Shown: positions 1 through 6,187, counted from the stretch's first letter. The stretch: 6,256 nt of DNA from an uncultured Peptococcaceae bacterium (GCA_934229395.1 CAKQDL010000064.1:1-6256); one strand, 5' to 3'. Numbers and translations: made by a program. The notes: generated by a model from the letters alone, not told the origin.

Positions 1-8
1 ATAATAAA

Positions 9-67
9 ATGCCCCCTATATAGCTGTCAGTGATTTGTTATTTCACCGTTTGCTATATAGGGAGCAT
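9..67. repeat. 16-bp imperfect inverted repeat with CTATATAG cores
   Basis: The arms at 9-24 and 52-67 are complementary over 16 positions with a single mismatch (C13 opposite A63), and they enclose a 27-nt loop. Each arm contains the self-complementary octamer CTATATAG (16-23 and 53-60). No T-tract follows the right arm, so it is not a typical terminator. No gene is visible within it. It could be the outer end of the repeat element that follows, a protein-binding site, or a relic of an insertion. The function is unknown; the inverted repeat itself is directly visible. Confidence 0.6.
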
Positions 68-73
68 ATCAAG

Positions 74-221
74 GGGGGAAGGTGGGTTTTCTGGAGCAGG
101 GCGGAAGAAAACTCGGATGAGGGTGTGTTTTCACCGCACTTTACAGCTAAATCAATCATTCGCTGGCGCTCATACCCCTCATCCGTCGGCTACGCCGCCA
201 CCTTCCCCCATGTGGGGAAGG
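74..221. repeat. Structured MITE/REP-like intergenic repeat
   Basis: This non-coding stretch folds on itself in nested arms. Positions 74-85 pair perfectly with 198-209 (12 bp, GGGGGAAGGTGG). Positions 114-127 pair with 171-185 (14 pairs including one G-T wobble, with one bulged base at 175). Two small local hairpins lie on the right side: CGGC/GCCG at 187-197 and CCTTCCCC/GGGGAAGG at 201-221. Any open frame across it is short, lacks a ribosome binding site and has low-complexity Pro/Ser/Gly composition. From memory, C-rich blocks of the type CCTCATCCG followed by CCACCTTCCCC recur between genes in many gut Bacillota genomes, so a dispersed miniature element is likely. That resemblance was not verified. 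With the 9-67 repeat, this accounts for most of the gene-free first 300 bases; 222-282 shows nothing I recognise. Confidence 0.55.
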
Positions 222-282
222 CTAAGCGGAATCTAGAAAACTTTCTATTTGCATACACATTTTAGGTTTATCGACAGTCTGG

Positions 283-307
283 AGCGCTCCTTAGGGGCGC
301 TTTTCTT
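283..307 (+). terminator. Intrinsic terminator upstream of tetR
   Basis: AGCGCTCC (283-290) pairs with GGGGCGCT (294-301) as 8 pairs with one G-T wobble around a TTA loop. TTTTCTT follows directly. The opposite strand has no T-tract, so it acts on + strand transcripts. It probably ends an upstream gene outside the window, or transcription through the repeat region, and it insulates the tetR promoter. Confidence 0.7.
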
Positions 308-335
308 GTATGTTGTTAGTGCACTATGGTACAAT
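306..335 (+). promoter_or_regulatory. tetR promoter (extended -10)
   Basis: A candidate -10 box TACAAT (330-335) is preceded by TG at 327-328, which makes an extended -10 element. A weaker -35 candidate TTGTAT (306-311) lies 18 nt upstream and overlaps the T-tract of the preceding terminator. The start site would fall near 342, leaving a very short leader before the tetR ribosome binding site (351-356). The call rests on pattern only. Confidence 0.55.
317..326. promoter_or_regulatory. Candidate TetR operator palindrome
   Basis: TAGTGCACTA is a perfect 10-bp palindrome lying between the -35 and -10 boxes of the tetR promoter. TetR-family dimers commonly bind palindromes placed this way to repress their own gene. 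The symmetry stops at 10 bp, shorter than many TetR operators, and I did not see a second copy in the window. Its role as an operator is therefore an inference from position. Confidence 0.35.
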
Positions 336-362
336 ATACAAAAACGTTAAAGGAGGATGCCA

Positions 363-920
363 ATGAAGACAACGACCAAGGTCAGCATCGCCCAAGCTTT
401 TTTGGAGGTCTGCGCCCAAAAGCCTGTCGATAAGGTGACGGTCAAGGATGTGGCAGATGTGATTGGCATTTCTCGCCAAACCTTTTATTACCACTTCCAA
501 GACATTGTGGATGTGGTGGAGTATTGGATGGAAAAGGATTTGATGCACTTGCTTGAGCGCACCCTAGAGGCGCGCGACCACAAGGAGGCGTTGGAAATCA
601 TCTTTTCTTACGAGCCCCAAAACGCAAGCATTTATCATAAGGTGGTACATTCGCGCTACCGTGAAGAGGTGGAGCATCTCTTTTTGGTACACGTCAAAAA
701 ATACCTGCGACAGCTCGTGGACTTTAGCCCAGTGAGGGATGTCTTGGGCGAGGAAGAGCTAGAGGTGGCGTTGAGCTTTTACGCTTGGGCCGTGATTGGC
801 GTGATGCTCGACCATCAGTTAAAGCCGGGTGCAGATAACAAAAAACTGGCCCAGCAGGTGAGCTACCTCATTCAAGGAAAGCTCTTTGATTTGCGCGCAG
901 CAGAAGGAAGCGTAGGATAA
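363..920 (+). CDS. TetR/AcrR-family transcriptional regulator
   Basis: This 185-residue protein has the size and layout of a TetR/AcrR repressor. The N-terminal helix-turn-helix covers about residues 25-45 and contains the family pattern VTVKDVADVIGISRQTFYYHF-type core, ending in the characteristic FYYHF. The rest (about 50-180) is helical and would form the ligand-binding and dimerisation domain. It resembles the DhaS-like C-terminal group in general character, but I cannot name a ligand. The ATG at 363 is preferred over the in-frame ATG at 357, because AGGAGG (351-356) touches 357 directly but sits 6 nt before 363. The gene has its own promoter and a possible operator at 317-326, suggesting autoregulation. 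No terminator was seen between its stop and the S-box leader. Whether it has any link to the methionine genes is unknown; adjacency alone is weak evidence. Confidence 0.9.
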   Translation: MKTTTKVSIAQAFLEVCAQKPVDKVTVKDVADVIGISRQTFYYHFQDIVDVVEYWMEKDLMHLLERTLEARDHKEALEIIFSYEPQNASIYHKVVHSRYREEVEHLFLVHVKKYLRQLVDFSPVRDVLGEEELEVALSFYAWAVIGVMLDHQLKPGADNKKLAQQVSYLIQGKLFDLRAAEGSVG

Positions 921-952
921 GCTAGGGTTATCGATGTATGCAAAATAATCCC

Positions 953-981
953 TTTACAGCACGCAATTTTTAAACTATAAT
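953..981 (+). promoter_or_regulatory. Promoter of the met operon
   Basis: TTTACA (953-958) and TATAAT (976-981) are separated by exactly 17 nt, a near-consensus vegetative sigma-factor promoter. Transcription would begin near 988, only about 13 nt before the first paired bases of the riboswitch. This fits the rule that S-box leaders start just upstream of helix P1. A strong constitutive promoter combined with transcriptional attenuation is the usual S-box arrangement. Confidence 0.8.
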
Positions 982-1000
982 ACGATATAACAATATAACA

Positions 1001-1095
1001 TTTATCAAGAGAGGTGGAGGGAACTGGCCCTGTGAAACCCGGCAACAGCCTCTGTGCAATGTGCCAAATCCAGCAGACAATGTCTGGCAGATAAG
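1001..1095 (+). promoter_or_regulatory. SAM-I (S-box) riboswitch aptamer
   Basis: The S-box conserved blocks occur in order: AGAGAGGTGGAGGG (1008-1021), CTGGCCC then TGAAACCCGGCAAC (1024-1046), and GTGCCAAATCC (1061-1071). Helix P1 is formed by 1001-1006 with 1090-1095, with one G-T wobble at its outer end. P4 is CAGAC (1074-1078) with GTCTG (1082-1086). The aptamer binds S-adenosylmethionine, and in this class binding stabilises P1. An alternative pairing of 1085-1092 with 1107-1113 (7 pairs with one bulged A) would break P1, P4 and the terminator stem together, so it is a good antiterminator candidate. It lies directly upstream of metY, as expected for control of methionine genes by transcription termination. 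Confidence 0.95.
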
Positions 1096-1106
1096 TGACC
1101 TGAACC

Positions 1107-1142
1107 ATCGCCATTTCCTGCCGGAAGTGGCGATTTTGTTTT
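1107..1142 (+). terminator. Riboswitch-controlled intrinsic terminator
   Basis: Positions 1107-1118 pair with 1123-1134 as a 12-bp stem with one G-T wobble and a TGCC loop, followed by TTTTGTTTT (1134-1142). Its left arm overlaps the candidate antiterminator. High SAM should favour this hairpin and stop transcription 36 nt before metY; low SAM should allow read-through. It may also terminate transcripts coming from tetR. Confidence 0.92.
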
Positions 1143-1178
1143 ATGCAAGCATCTTGATAATGTGGAAAGAAGGACATT

Positions 1179-2468
1179 ATGAACAACGAAGAACTCAAGT
1201 ATACCTCTGTAGCTACCCAATGCATCCAAGGCGGCTACATTCCTGGCAACGCTGAAGCACGTACCATGCCAATCGTTCAATCCACCACCTTTAAATACGA
1301 CAAGGCCGATGACCTCGCCGATGTTTTTGACCTTAAGGTAGGCACCCCAATGTACACCCGCCTTGGTAACCCTTCCCTAAGCTGGCTTGAAGAAAAAATC
1401 GCCCTTATGGAAGGCGGCGTTGGCGCTCTTACCACCTCCTCTGGTCAAGCAGCCACCCTATTTTCCATCATCAACATCACTCGCGCAGGTCAACACGTGC
1501 TTGCTCTCTCTAACCTTTACGGTGGCACCCACACCCTCTTGGGCAGTGTGCTCCCACGTATGGGCATTGAAGTAACCTTTGTAGAACCAACTCTTTCTAT
1601 TGAAGAAATGAAGGAACACATCCGCCCAGAAACCCGCTGCATCTTTAGCGAAATGCTCGGCAACCCTGCTCTTGACGTCCTTGACCTCGAAAAGATGGTG
1701 ACCCTCGCTCATGACGTGGACGTACCTCTTATTGTAGACAACACCTTCCCAACCCCATTCCTTTGCCAACCAATCAAGCACGGCGCCAACATCGTTGTAC
1801 ACAGCGCCACCAAATACTTGGATGGTCACGCTACCTGCGTAGGCGGTGTGGTTGTTGACGGTGGTAACTACAACTGGAACAACGGCAAGTATCCAGAACT
1901 CACTACCCCAGACCCAGACTACCATGGTCTTGTATACACCGAAGCCTTTGGCGATGCAGCTTATATTGCAAAAGCACGCGCCGGTCTTTTGCGTGACATT
2001 GGCGCAACCATGAGTCCATTCAATGCCTTCCTTATTAACCTCGGTACCGAAACCTTGGCAGTACGTATGCAACGCCACAGCGAAAACGCTTTGGCCGTGG
2101 CAGAGTACCTCGAAAAGCATCCAAAGGTTGAATGGGTCAGCTATCCAGGCCTTGAAAGCGATCCTAACCATGCTTTGGCACAAAAATACTTGCCAAAGGG
2201 TTGCTCCGGCGTTGTAGCCTTTGGTCCTAAGGGCGGCAGCGAAGCAGCCAAGACCGTTATTGACAACATCAAACTCACCACCCTCGTTACCCACGTCGGT
2301 GACCTTCGTAGCCATATGCTTCATCCAGCAAGCACCACCCACCGTCAGCTCGATGACGAAGCCCTTGTAAAGGCTGGCGTTCGTCCAAACCTCATTCGCT
2401 TTAGCGTAGGTATTGAAGACATCAACGACATCATCGCTGATTTGGAACAAGCATTGGCAAAACTTTAA
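1179..2468 (+). CDS. metY: O-acetylhomoserine sulfhydrylase (O-acetylhomoserine aminocarboxypropyltransferase)
   Basis: This cytoplasmic PLP enzyme makes homocysteine from O-acetylhomoserine and sulfide. It belongs to the Cys/Met-metabolism PLP family (fold type I). At 429 residues it matches MetY, which is longer than the roughly 380-400-residue cystathionine synthases and lyases. Visible family features are the N-terminal YTRLGNP (59-65), the cofactor-phosphate segment SSGQAA (87-92), the Asp of VDNTF (D187) that would contact the PLP ring nitrogen, and the Schiff-base lysine K212 in HSATKYLDGH. A C-terminal GDLRS and an RFSVGIED segment complete the fold. The ATG at 1179 is preceded by AAGGA (1170-1174) at a slightly short spacing of 4 nt. 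Codon use is strongly biased (nearly all Asn as AAC), suggesting high expression. It is the first gene of the operon. O-acetylserine could be a side substrate. Confidence 0.95.
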   Translation: MNNEELKYTSVATQCIQGGYIPGNAEARTMPIVQSTTFKYDKADDLADVFDLKVGTPMYTRLGNPSLSWLEEKIALMEGGVGALTTSSGQAATLFSIINITRAGQHVLALSNLYGGTHTLLGSVLPRMGIEVTFVEPTLSIEEMKEHIRPETRCIFSEMLGNPALDVLDLEKMVTLAHDVDVPLIVDNTFPTPFLCQPIKHGANIVVHSATKYLDGHATCVGGVVVDGGNYNWNNGKYPELTTPDPDYHGLVYTEAFGDAAYIAKARAGLLRDIGATMSPFNAFLINLGTETLAVRMQRHSENALAVAEYLEKHPKVEWVSYPGLESDPNHALAQKYLPKGCSGVVAFGPKGGSEAAKTVIDNIKLTTLVTHVGDLRSHMLHPASTTHRQLDDEALVKAGVRPNLIRFSVGIEDINDIIADLEQALAKL

Positions 2469-2481
2469 TAAATAGACCGCT

Positions 2482-2501
2482 GGGGGGGCACAAGCCCCCT
2501 T
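2482..2501 (+). other. G-rich stem-loop between metY and metA
   Basis: A run of seven G followed by C (2482-2489) pairs with 2494-2501 around an ACAA loop. There are six Watson-Crick pairs and up to two G-T pairs at the base. Only TTGCTTTA follows, not a clean T-tract, so it is at most a weak or partial terminator. It lies 8 nt before the metA ribosome binding site. It could stabilise the upstream metY message or lower expression of the downstream genes relative to metY. Confidence 0.55.
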
Positions 2502-2520
2502 GCTTTATAAAGGAGAAACC

Positions 2521-3459
2521 ATGCCAGTCATTATACCCCACGACCTTCCGGCAACAGAAATACTCGAAAAAGAATTTATCTCGGTGATGCACGAGGAACG
2601 CGCACGCACCCAGGATATTCGCCCATTGCGCATAGGTCTTTTGAACCTCATGCCAAAAAAAATTGCCACCGAAACGCAGTTTATGCGCCTCATTGGCAAT
2701 ACACCTTTGCAAATTGAAATTGACCTTATTATGCCCACCAATCACGAGAGCAAAAACACCTCTCACGACCATCTTTTGAAGTTCTACAAGCCTTTTAAGG
2801 ATGTCAAAAACAGCCATTACGATGGTTTTATTGTAACTGGGGCGCCTGTAGAAATGCTCGATTTTGAAGAGGTGGATTATTGGGAGGAGCTGTGCGAGGT
2901 CTTTGATTTTTGCAACACCAATGTGTATTCCAGTTTCTTTATTTGCTGGGCCTCTCAGGCTGCGCTGTATTACTACTACGGCATCAAAAAGCACATTTTG
3001 CCAGAAAAGCTCTTTGGGGTATTCCCACACCGCTTGATTCGCAGCCGCGACATCACCCGTGGCTTTGATGACATTTTCTATTGCCCACATTCTCGCCACA
3101 CCGAAAACCGTGCGGCCGATATTGTGGCTTGTTCAGAGCTCAAAGTCTTGGCCCAAAGCGATGAAGCTGGCCCGCTCCTTACAACAACCATCGACCAACG
3201 CCATTATTTTTCCTCGGGTCATATTGAGTACGATCCACTCACCCTAGCGGAAGAATACGAGCGCGACGTTAAAAAGGGCCTCGACAATGTGCCATTCCCG
3301 CACAATTATTTTCCGGGCGATGACCCAGCCTTGGCGCCAATGGTGCGCTGGAGAAGCCATGCAAACTTGCTTTTCTCCAACTGGATGAACCATGTGGTTT
3401 ACCCAGGCACACCGTATGATATTACTGCCATCGAACCACGCAAGGGACAAAAGAGGTAG
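2521..3459 (+). CDS. metA: Homoserine O-acetyltransferase (MetA family)
   Basis: MetA-family enzymes (glutamine-amidotransferase-like fold) transfer an acyl group from CoA to homoserine, the committed step of methionine synthesis. Key residues are the nucleophile C142 in FFICWASQAA and the SGHIEYD motif with H234 and E236, equivalent to H235 and E237 of well-studied members. Residue 111, in TGAPVE, is Glu. In this family Glu111 is associated with acetyl-CoA use and Gly with succinyl-CoA, so acetyl transfer is expected despite the frequent label 'succinyltransferase'. That agrees with the neighbouring MetY, which needs O-acetylhomoserine. The ATG at 2521 follows AAGGAG (2510-2515) by 5 nt and puts Glu111 and Cys142 at their usual numbers; the upstream in-frame TTG at 2500 lies in the hairpin and is rejected. 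The 312-residue length is normal. Confidence 0.95.
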   Translation: MPVIIPHDLPATEILEKEFISVMHEERARTQDIRPLRIGLLNLMPKKIATETQFMRLIGNTPLQIEIDLIMPTNHESKNTSHDHLLKFYKPFKDVKNSHYDGFIVTGAPVEMLDFEEVDYWEELCEVFDFCNTNVYSSFFICWASQAALYYYYGIKKHILPEKLFGVFPHRLIRSRDITRGFDDIFYCPHSRHTENRAADIVACSELKVLAQSDEAGPLLTTTIDQRHYFSSGHIEYDPLTLAEEYERDVKKGLDNVPFPHNYFPGDDPALAPMVRWRSHANLLFSNWMNHVVYPGTPYDITAIEPRKGQKR

Positions 3460-3468
3460 GAGGATAAG

Positions 3469-4488
3469 ATGCAAGAAGGAAAAGCGCTGATTCAAATTAA
3501 AGATCTCCACAAGTCCTTTACCATAAAGGGGCGCAAGGTGGTTGCTCTTGAGGGCATCAACCTAGAAATTAAGGAAGGCGAATTTTTTGGCATCATCGGC
3601 CTTTCTGGCGCTGGTAAAAGTACCCTTGTGCGTTGTATCAACTTTTTAGAAAAACCAACCCAAGGTGGCGTTATTTTTGACGGCCAAGACCTAGGGAGCC
3701 TCACAAGCAAGGAGCTGCGCGCAGCGCGTCAGCAAATGGGGATGATTTTCCAGCAGTTCAATTTGCTCATGCAGCGTACTGCTTTAGAAAATGTGTGTTT
3801 CCCTCTTGAGCTTGTAGGCACGCCAAAGGACGAGGCAAAAAAACGCGCCATGGAGCTTTTGGAAATTGTAGGCCTAAGTGAACGCGCAAACGCCTATCCG
3901 GTGCAGCTTAGTGGTGGGCAAAAGCAGCGTGTGGCCATTGCCCGTGCCCTTGCCACCAATCCAAAGGTGCTCTTGTGCGACGAAGCCACCTCGGCCCTAG
4001 ACCCACAAACCACAGCCTCCATCTTGGGGCTTTTGCGTAAATTGAACCAAGACATGGGCATCACCATCATCATCATCACCCACGAAATGAGCGTGATTGA
4101 AGAGGTGTGCAACCGCGTGGCCATTATTGCCAATCATCATATTGCAGAGGTTGGCACCGTCCACGACATCTTTACCAATCCGCAAACAGAAGAAACGCGT
4201 CAGCTTGTCTACCGCGAAGACGAGGATCCAGTGAGCTACCGTCCAAACGAAGGCCGCTTCTTGCGCATCGTTTACAATGGCGACCACACCTTAGAGCCAG
4301 TGGTGGCACAGATGATCATCGACCTGCGCATTCCAGTCAACATCATTCACGCCGACTTGCACACCATCGACGGCGAAACCTATGGCGATATGGTGGTGCA
4401 GGTGGCTGATGCCATTGAAGCAGAGCGTGTGAGCCATTATATCAAAGACCGCGGCATAGCCATTTCGGAGGTGAGTGTTGATGCTTAA
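3469..4488 (+). CDS. metN: Methionine ABC transporter ATP-binding protein
   Basis: This is the ATPase subunit of the MetNIQ methionine importer, on the cytoplasmic face of the membrane as a dimer. Visible motifs are Walker A GLSGAGKST (44-52), the Q-loop in MIFQQFN (92-98), the signature LSGGQ (147-151), Walker B VLLCDE (167-172), the D-loop SALD (175-178) and switch His H205 in ITHE. Residues from about 263 to 339 form the C-terminal NIL domain (ACT-like). In E. coli MetN this domain binds methionine and inhibits transport when internal methionine is high, so feedback inhibition is likely here too. The 339-residue length is typical. The gene starts 9 nt after metA; its ribosome binding site AGGAGG (3458-3463) overlaps the metA stop codon, a sign of translational coupling. 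It overlaps metI by 8 nt. Confidence 0.96.
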   Translation: MQEGKALIQIKDLHKSFTIKGRKVVALEGINLEIKEGEFFGIIGLSGAGKSTLVRCINFLEKPTQGGVIFDGQDLGSLTSKELRAARQQMGMIFQQFNLLMQRTALENVCFPLELVGTPKDEAKKRAMELLEIVGLSERANAYPVQLSGGQKQRVAIARALATNPKVLLCDEATSALDPQTTASILGLLRKLNQDMGITIIIITHEMSVIEEVCNRVAIIANHHIAEVGTVHDIFTNPQTEETRQLVYREDEDPVSYRPNEGRFLRIVYNGDHTLEPVVAQMIIDLRIPVNIIHADLHTIDGETYGDMVVQVADAIEAERVSHYIKDRGIAISEVSVDA

Positions 4489-5146
4489 TCCACAAATGAT
4501 AGATTTGCTTGTAGAAGGCACCATTGAAAGTATTTATATGACACTCGCCATCACAGCCATTTCCTACATTTTTGGCGTGCCTTTGGGTGTGTTTTTGGTC
4601 TTGACCGACAAAAATGGCATTCACCCAATGGGTCCGACCAACTGGCTCATCGGCGGCATTGTCAACATTTTGCGTTCTGTGCCTTTCCTTATTTTGATGA
4701 TTACCATCCAACCACTCACCCGCATGATTGTAGGCACCACCATTGGTACCTCGGCAGCGATTGTGGCTTTGGTGGTATCGGCAGCACCTTTTGTAGCGCG
4801 TATGGTGGAGCAATCCCTCCTAGAAATTGACCACGGCGTGATTGAAGCCGCTCAATCCATGGGCGCTTCCAATTTGCAAATCGTCACAAAGGTGCTCCTG
4901 CCAGAATCCCTACCATCCTTGATTAATGGCGCCCTTGTAAGCGCCACCACCATTTTGGGTTACTCAGCCATGGCCGGCTTTATCGGCGGCGGTGGCCTAG
5001 GCGACATTGCCATTCGTTACGGCTACAACCGTTACGACAGCGGCACCATGCTTATTACTGTTGCTCTTTTGGTCATTATGGTGCAAATCATCCAAAGCGT
5101 GGGCTCTCGCCTAGGCAAAAAATTGGACAAGCGCATCAATGACTAA
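4481..5146 (+). CDS. metI: Methionine ABC transporter permease
   Basis: This is the membrane subunit of the MetNIQ importer, of which two copies form the methionine channel. The 221-residue protein has about five hydrophobic segments (roughly 18-42, 56-78, 87-107, 148-171 and 189-208), the usual MetI topology. The cytoplasmic coupling loop that docks on MetN carries the EAA motif (EAAQSMGA, 122-129, then LLPES at 139-143). A glycine-rich stretch GFIGGGGLGD (166-175) is typical of the family. The ATG at 4481 is chosen because GGAGG (4467-4471) lies 9 nt before it; the in-frame GTG at 4475 and TTG at 4478 are too close to that site. The resulting 8-nt overlap with the end of metN suggests coupled translation and matched amounts of the two subunits. 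Confidence 0.95.
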   Translation: MLNPQMIDLLVEGTIESIYMTLAITAISYIFGVPLGVFLVLTDKNGIHPMGPTNWLIGGIVNILRSVPFLILMITIQPLTRMIVGTTIGTSAAIVALVVSAAPFVARMVEQSLLEIDHGVIEAAQSMGASNLQIVTKVLLPESLPSLINGALVSATTILGYSAMAGFIGGGGLGDIAIRYGYNRYDSGTMLITVALLVIMVQIIQSVGSRLGKKLDKRIND

Positions 5147-5175
5147 CGGATAATAAAACAAAAGGAGAATGAAAA

Positions 5176-6066
5176 ATGAAACACAAAAAACTTATTGCAA
5201 GCCTCTTGGCACTCACCCTTTCCACCGGCCTCTTGGCTGGCTGCGGTGGCGGTAGCAAGGAAAGTACCGAAGCAACCTCCGCTCCTGCAAGCGCACAAAC
5301 CGAAAAGGCCGATGCCGACAAGACCATCACCATCGGTGCATCCCCATCCCCACACGCTGAAATTTTGAACCACTTTGCAGATGCTTTCAAAGCAGAAGGC
5401 TACACCCTCAAAGTGGTAGAATTTACCGACTACGTACAACCAAACAAGGCTTTGGATGCTGGTGACCTCGATGCCAACTATTTCCAACACGCACCATACC
5501 TCGAAGATTTCTGCGCAGAAAACGGCACCAAGCTTGTAAGCGCTGGCGCCATCCACTACGAACCAATGGGTGTGTTCTCCGAATCCATCACCAGCCTTGA
5601 TGCCATCCCAGACGGCGCAAAGGTAGCTGTTCCTAACGATGCCACCAACGAAGCACGTGCCCTTCTCTTGCTCCAAGAAAACGGCCTCATCACCCTAAAA
5701 GAAGGCGCTGACTTCAAGGCAACCGCTATGGACATTGAAGACAACCCAAAGAACCTCGAATTTGTAGAGCTTGAAGCAGCACAAATTCCACGTTCCCTCC
5801 AAGACGTTGACCTCGCTGTTGTAAACGGCAACTACGCCCTCGATGCCGGCCTCAACATTGCCGATGCCCTCGTAATCGAAGCAGACGACAGCCTTGCAGC
5901 CAAGACCTACGCAAACATCATCGCTGTACGTGAAGGCGAAGAAGAAAGCGAAAAGACCAAGGTCATCATGAAGATTCTTACCTCTGAAGAAGCAAAGACC
6001 TACATCAAGGACAACTTCAAAGGCGCTGTGCTTCCATCTGCAGCAACCGAACCAGCTGCTGAATAA
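5176..6066 (+). CDS. metQ: Methionine-binding lipoprotein (NlpA/MetQ family)
   Basis: This is the extracytoplasmic substrate-binding component of MetNIQ. The N-terminus is a lipoprotein signal peptide: positive MKHKK, a hydrophobic core, and lipobox LAGC with the lipidated cysteine at C23. A flexible linker rich in Ala, Thr, Glu and Lys (24-49) leads to the NlpA domain beginning at ITIGASPSPHAEIL (51-64). Conserved family blocks are NYFQHAPYL (101-109), VPNDATNEARALLLLQ (152-167, with R161), QIPRSLQD (203-210) and VNGNYALDAGL (216-226). The aromatic and polar residues of these blocks (F103, H105, Y108, R161, N217/N219) correspond to the ligand pocket of known MetQ proteins, by alignment from memory. 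D- or L-methionine, or its sulfoxide, could be bound; sequence alone does not decide. AGGAG (5163-5167) precedes the ATG by 8 nt. It starts 29 nt after metI and is the last gene before the terminator. Confidence 0.95.
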   Translation: MKHKKLIASLLALTLSTGLLAGCGGGSKESTEATSAPASAQTEKADADKTITIGASPSPHAEILNHFADAFKAEGYTLKVVEFTDYVQPNKALDAGDLDANYFQHAPYLEDFCAENGTKLVSAGAIHYEPMGVFSESITSLDAIPDGAKVAVPNDATNEARALLLLQENGLITLKEGADFKATAMDIEDNPKNLEFVELEAAQIPRSLQDVDLAVVNGNYALDAGLNIADALVIEADDSLAAKTYANIIAVREGEEESEKTKVIMKILTSEEAKTYIKDNFKGAVLPSAATEPAAE

Positions 6067-6187
6067 GCACCCAACGGGACGAGCGGGAAATAGCGATTTT
6101 GAAAAATACGTATATGCAATAGAATAAGCCTTCCAACTCTGGTGTGCTTCCCGTCAATAGAACAGTGAAATAATATAAGATTTTTAT
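6067..6187. other. Operon 3' untranslated region, no gene seen
   Basis: These 121 bases between the metQ stop and the final terminator contain no open frame with a ribosome binding site. TTGAAA (6099-6104) and TAGAAT (6120-6125) look loosely like promoter boxes, but the 15-nt spacing is poor. I see no known RNA family here. Confidence 0.5.

Noticed and set aside
30..265. Two short + strand open frames across the upstream repeat
   Set aside because: They have no ribosome binding site, overlap each other in different frames, and translate the inverted-repeat arms; the DNA is better explained as a structured repeat.
357..362. Upstream ATG of tetR at 357
   Set aside because: It directly abuts AGGAGG (351-356), leaving no spacing for initiation; ATG 363 has 6 nt.
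1458..2450. A 330-codon open frame on the minus strand inside metY
   Set aside because: It lies entirely antisense to a well-supported PLP enzyme gene. The strong codon bias of metY removes stop codons from this frame, and the translation has no recognisable domain.
2500..2520. TTG start for metA at 2500
   Set aside because: It lies in the G/C hairpin and upstream of the AAGGAG site. The ATG at 2521 gives the expected residue numbers for Glu111 and Cys142.
2431..3099. A 222-codon minus-strand open frame spanning the metY end and metA
   Set aside because: It is a shadow of metA and metY with no family features, and it crosses the intergenic hairpin.
4060..4081. ATC trinucleotide run in metN
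   Set aside because: It encodes the normal hydrophobic strand before the switch histidine (a run of Ile then THE). It looks like codon choice rather than a phase-variable tract.
5143..5676. A 177-codon minus-strand open frame opposite metQ
   Set aside because: It is Cys-, Gly- and Phe-rich low-complexity translation of the complement of a highly biased gene, with no support for coding.
6099..6125. Promoter-like TTGAAA and TAGAAT that could drive a small RNA ending at the 6188 terminator
   Set aside because: The spacing is 15 nt and no conserved structure is visible between it and the terminator, so the evidence is too weak to call a small RNA.
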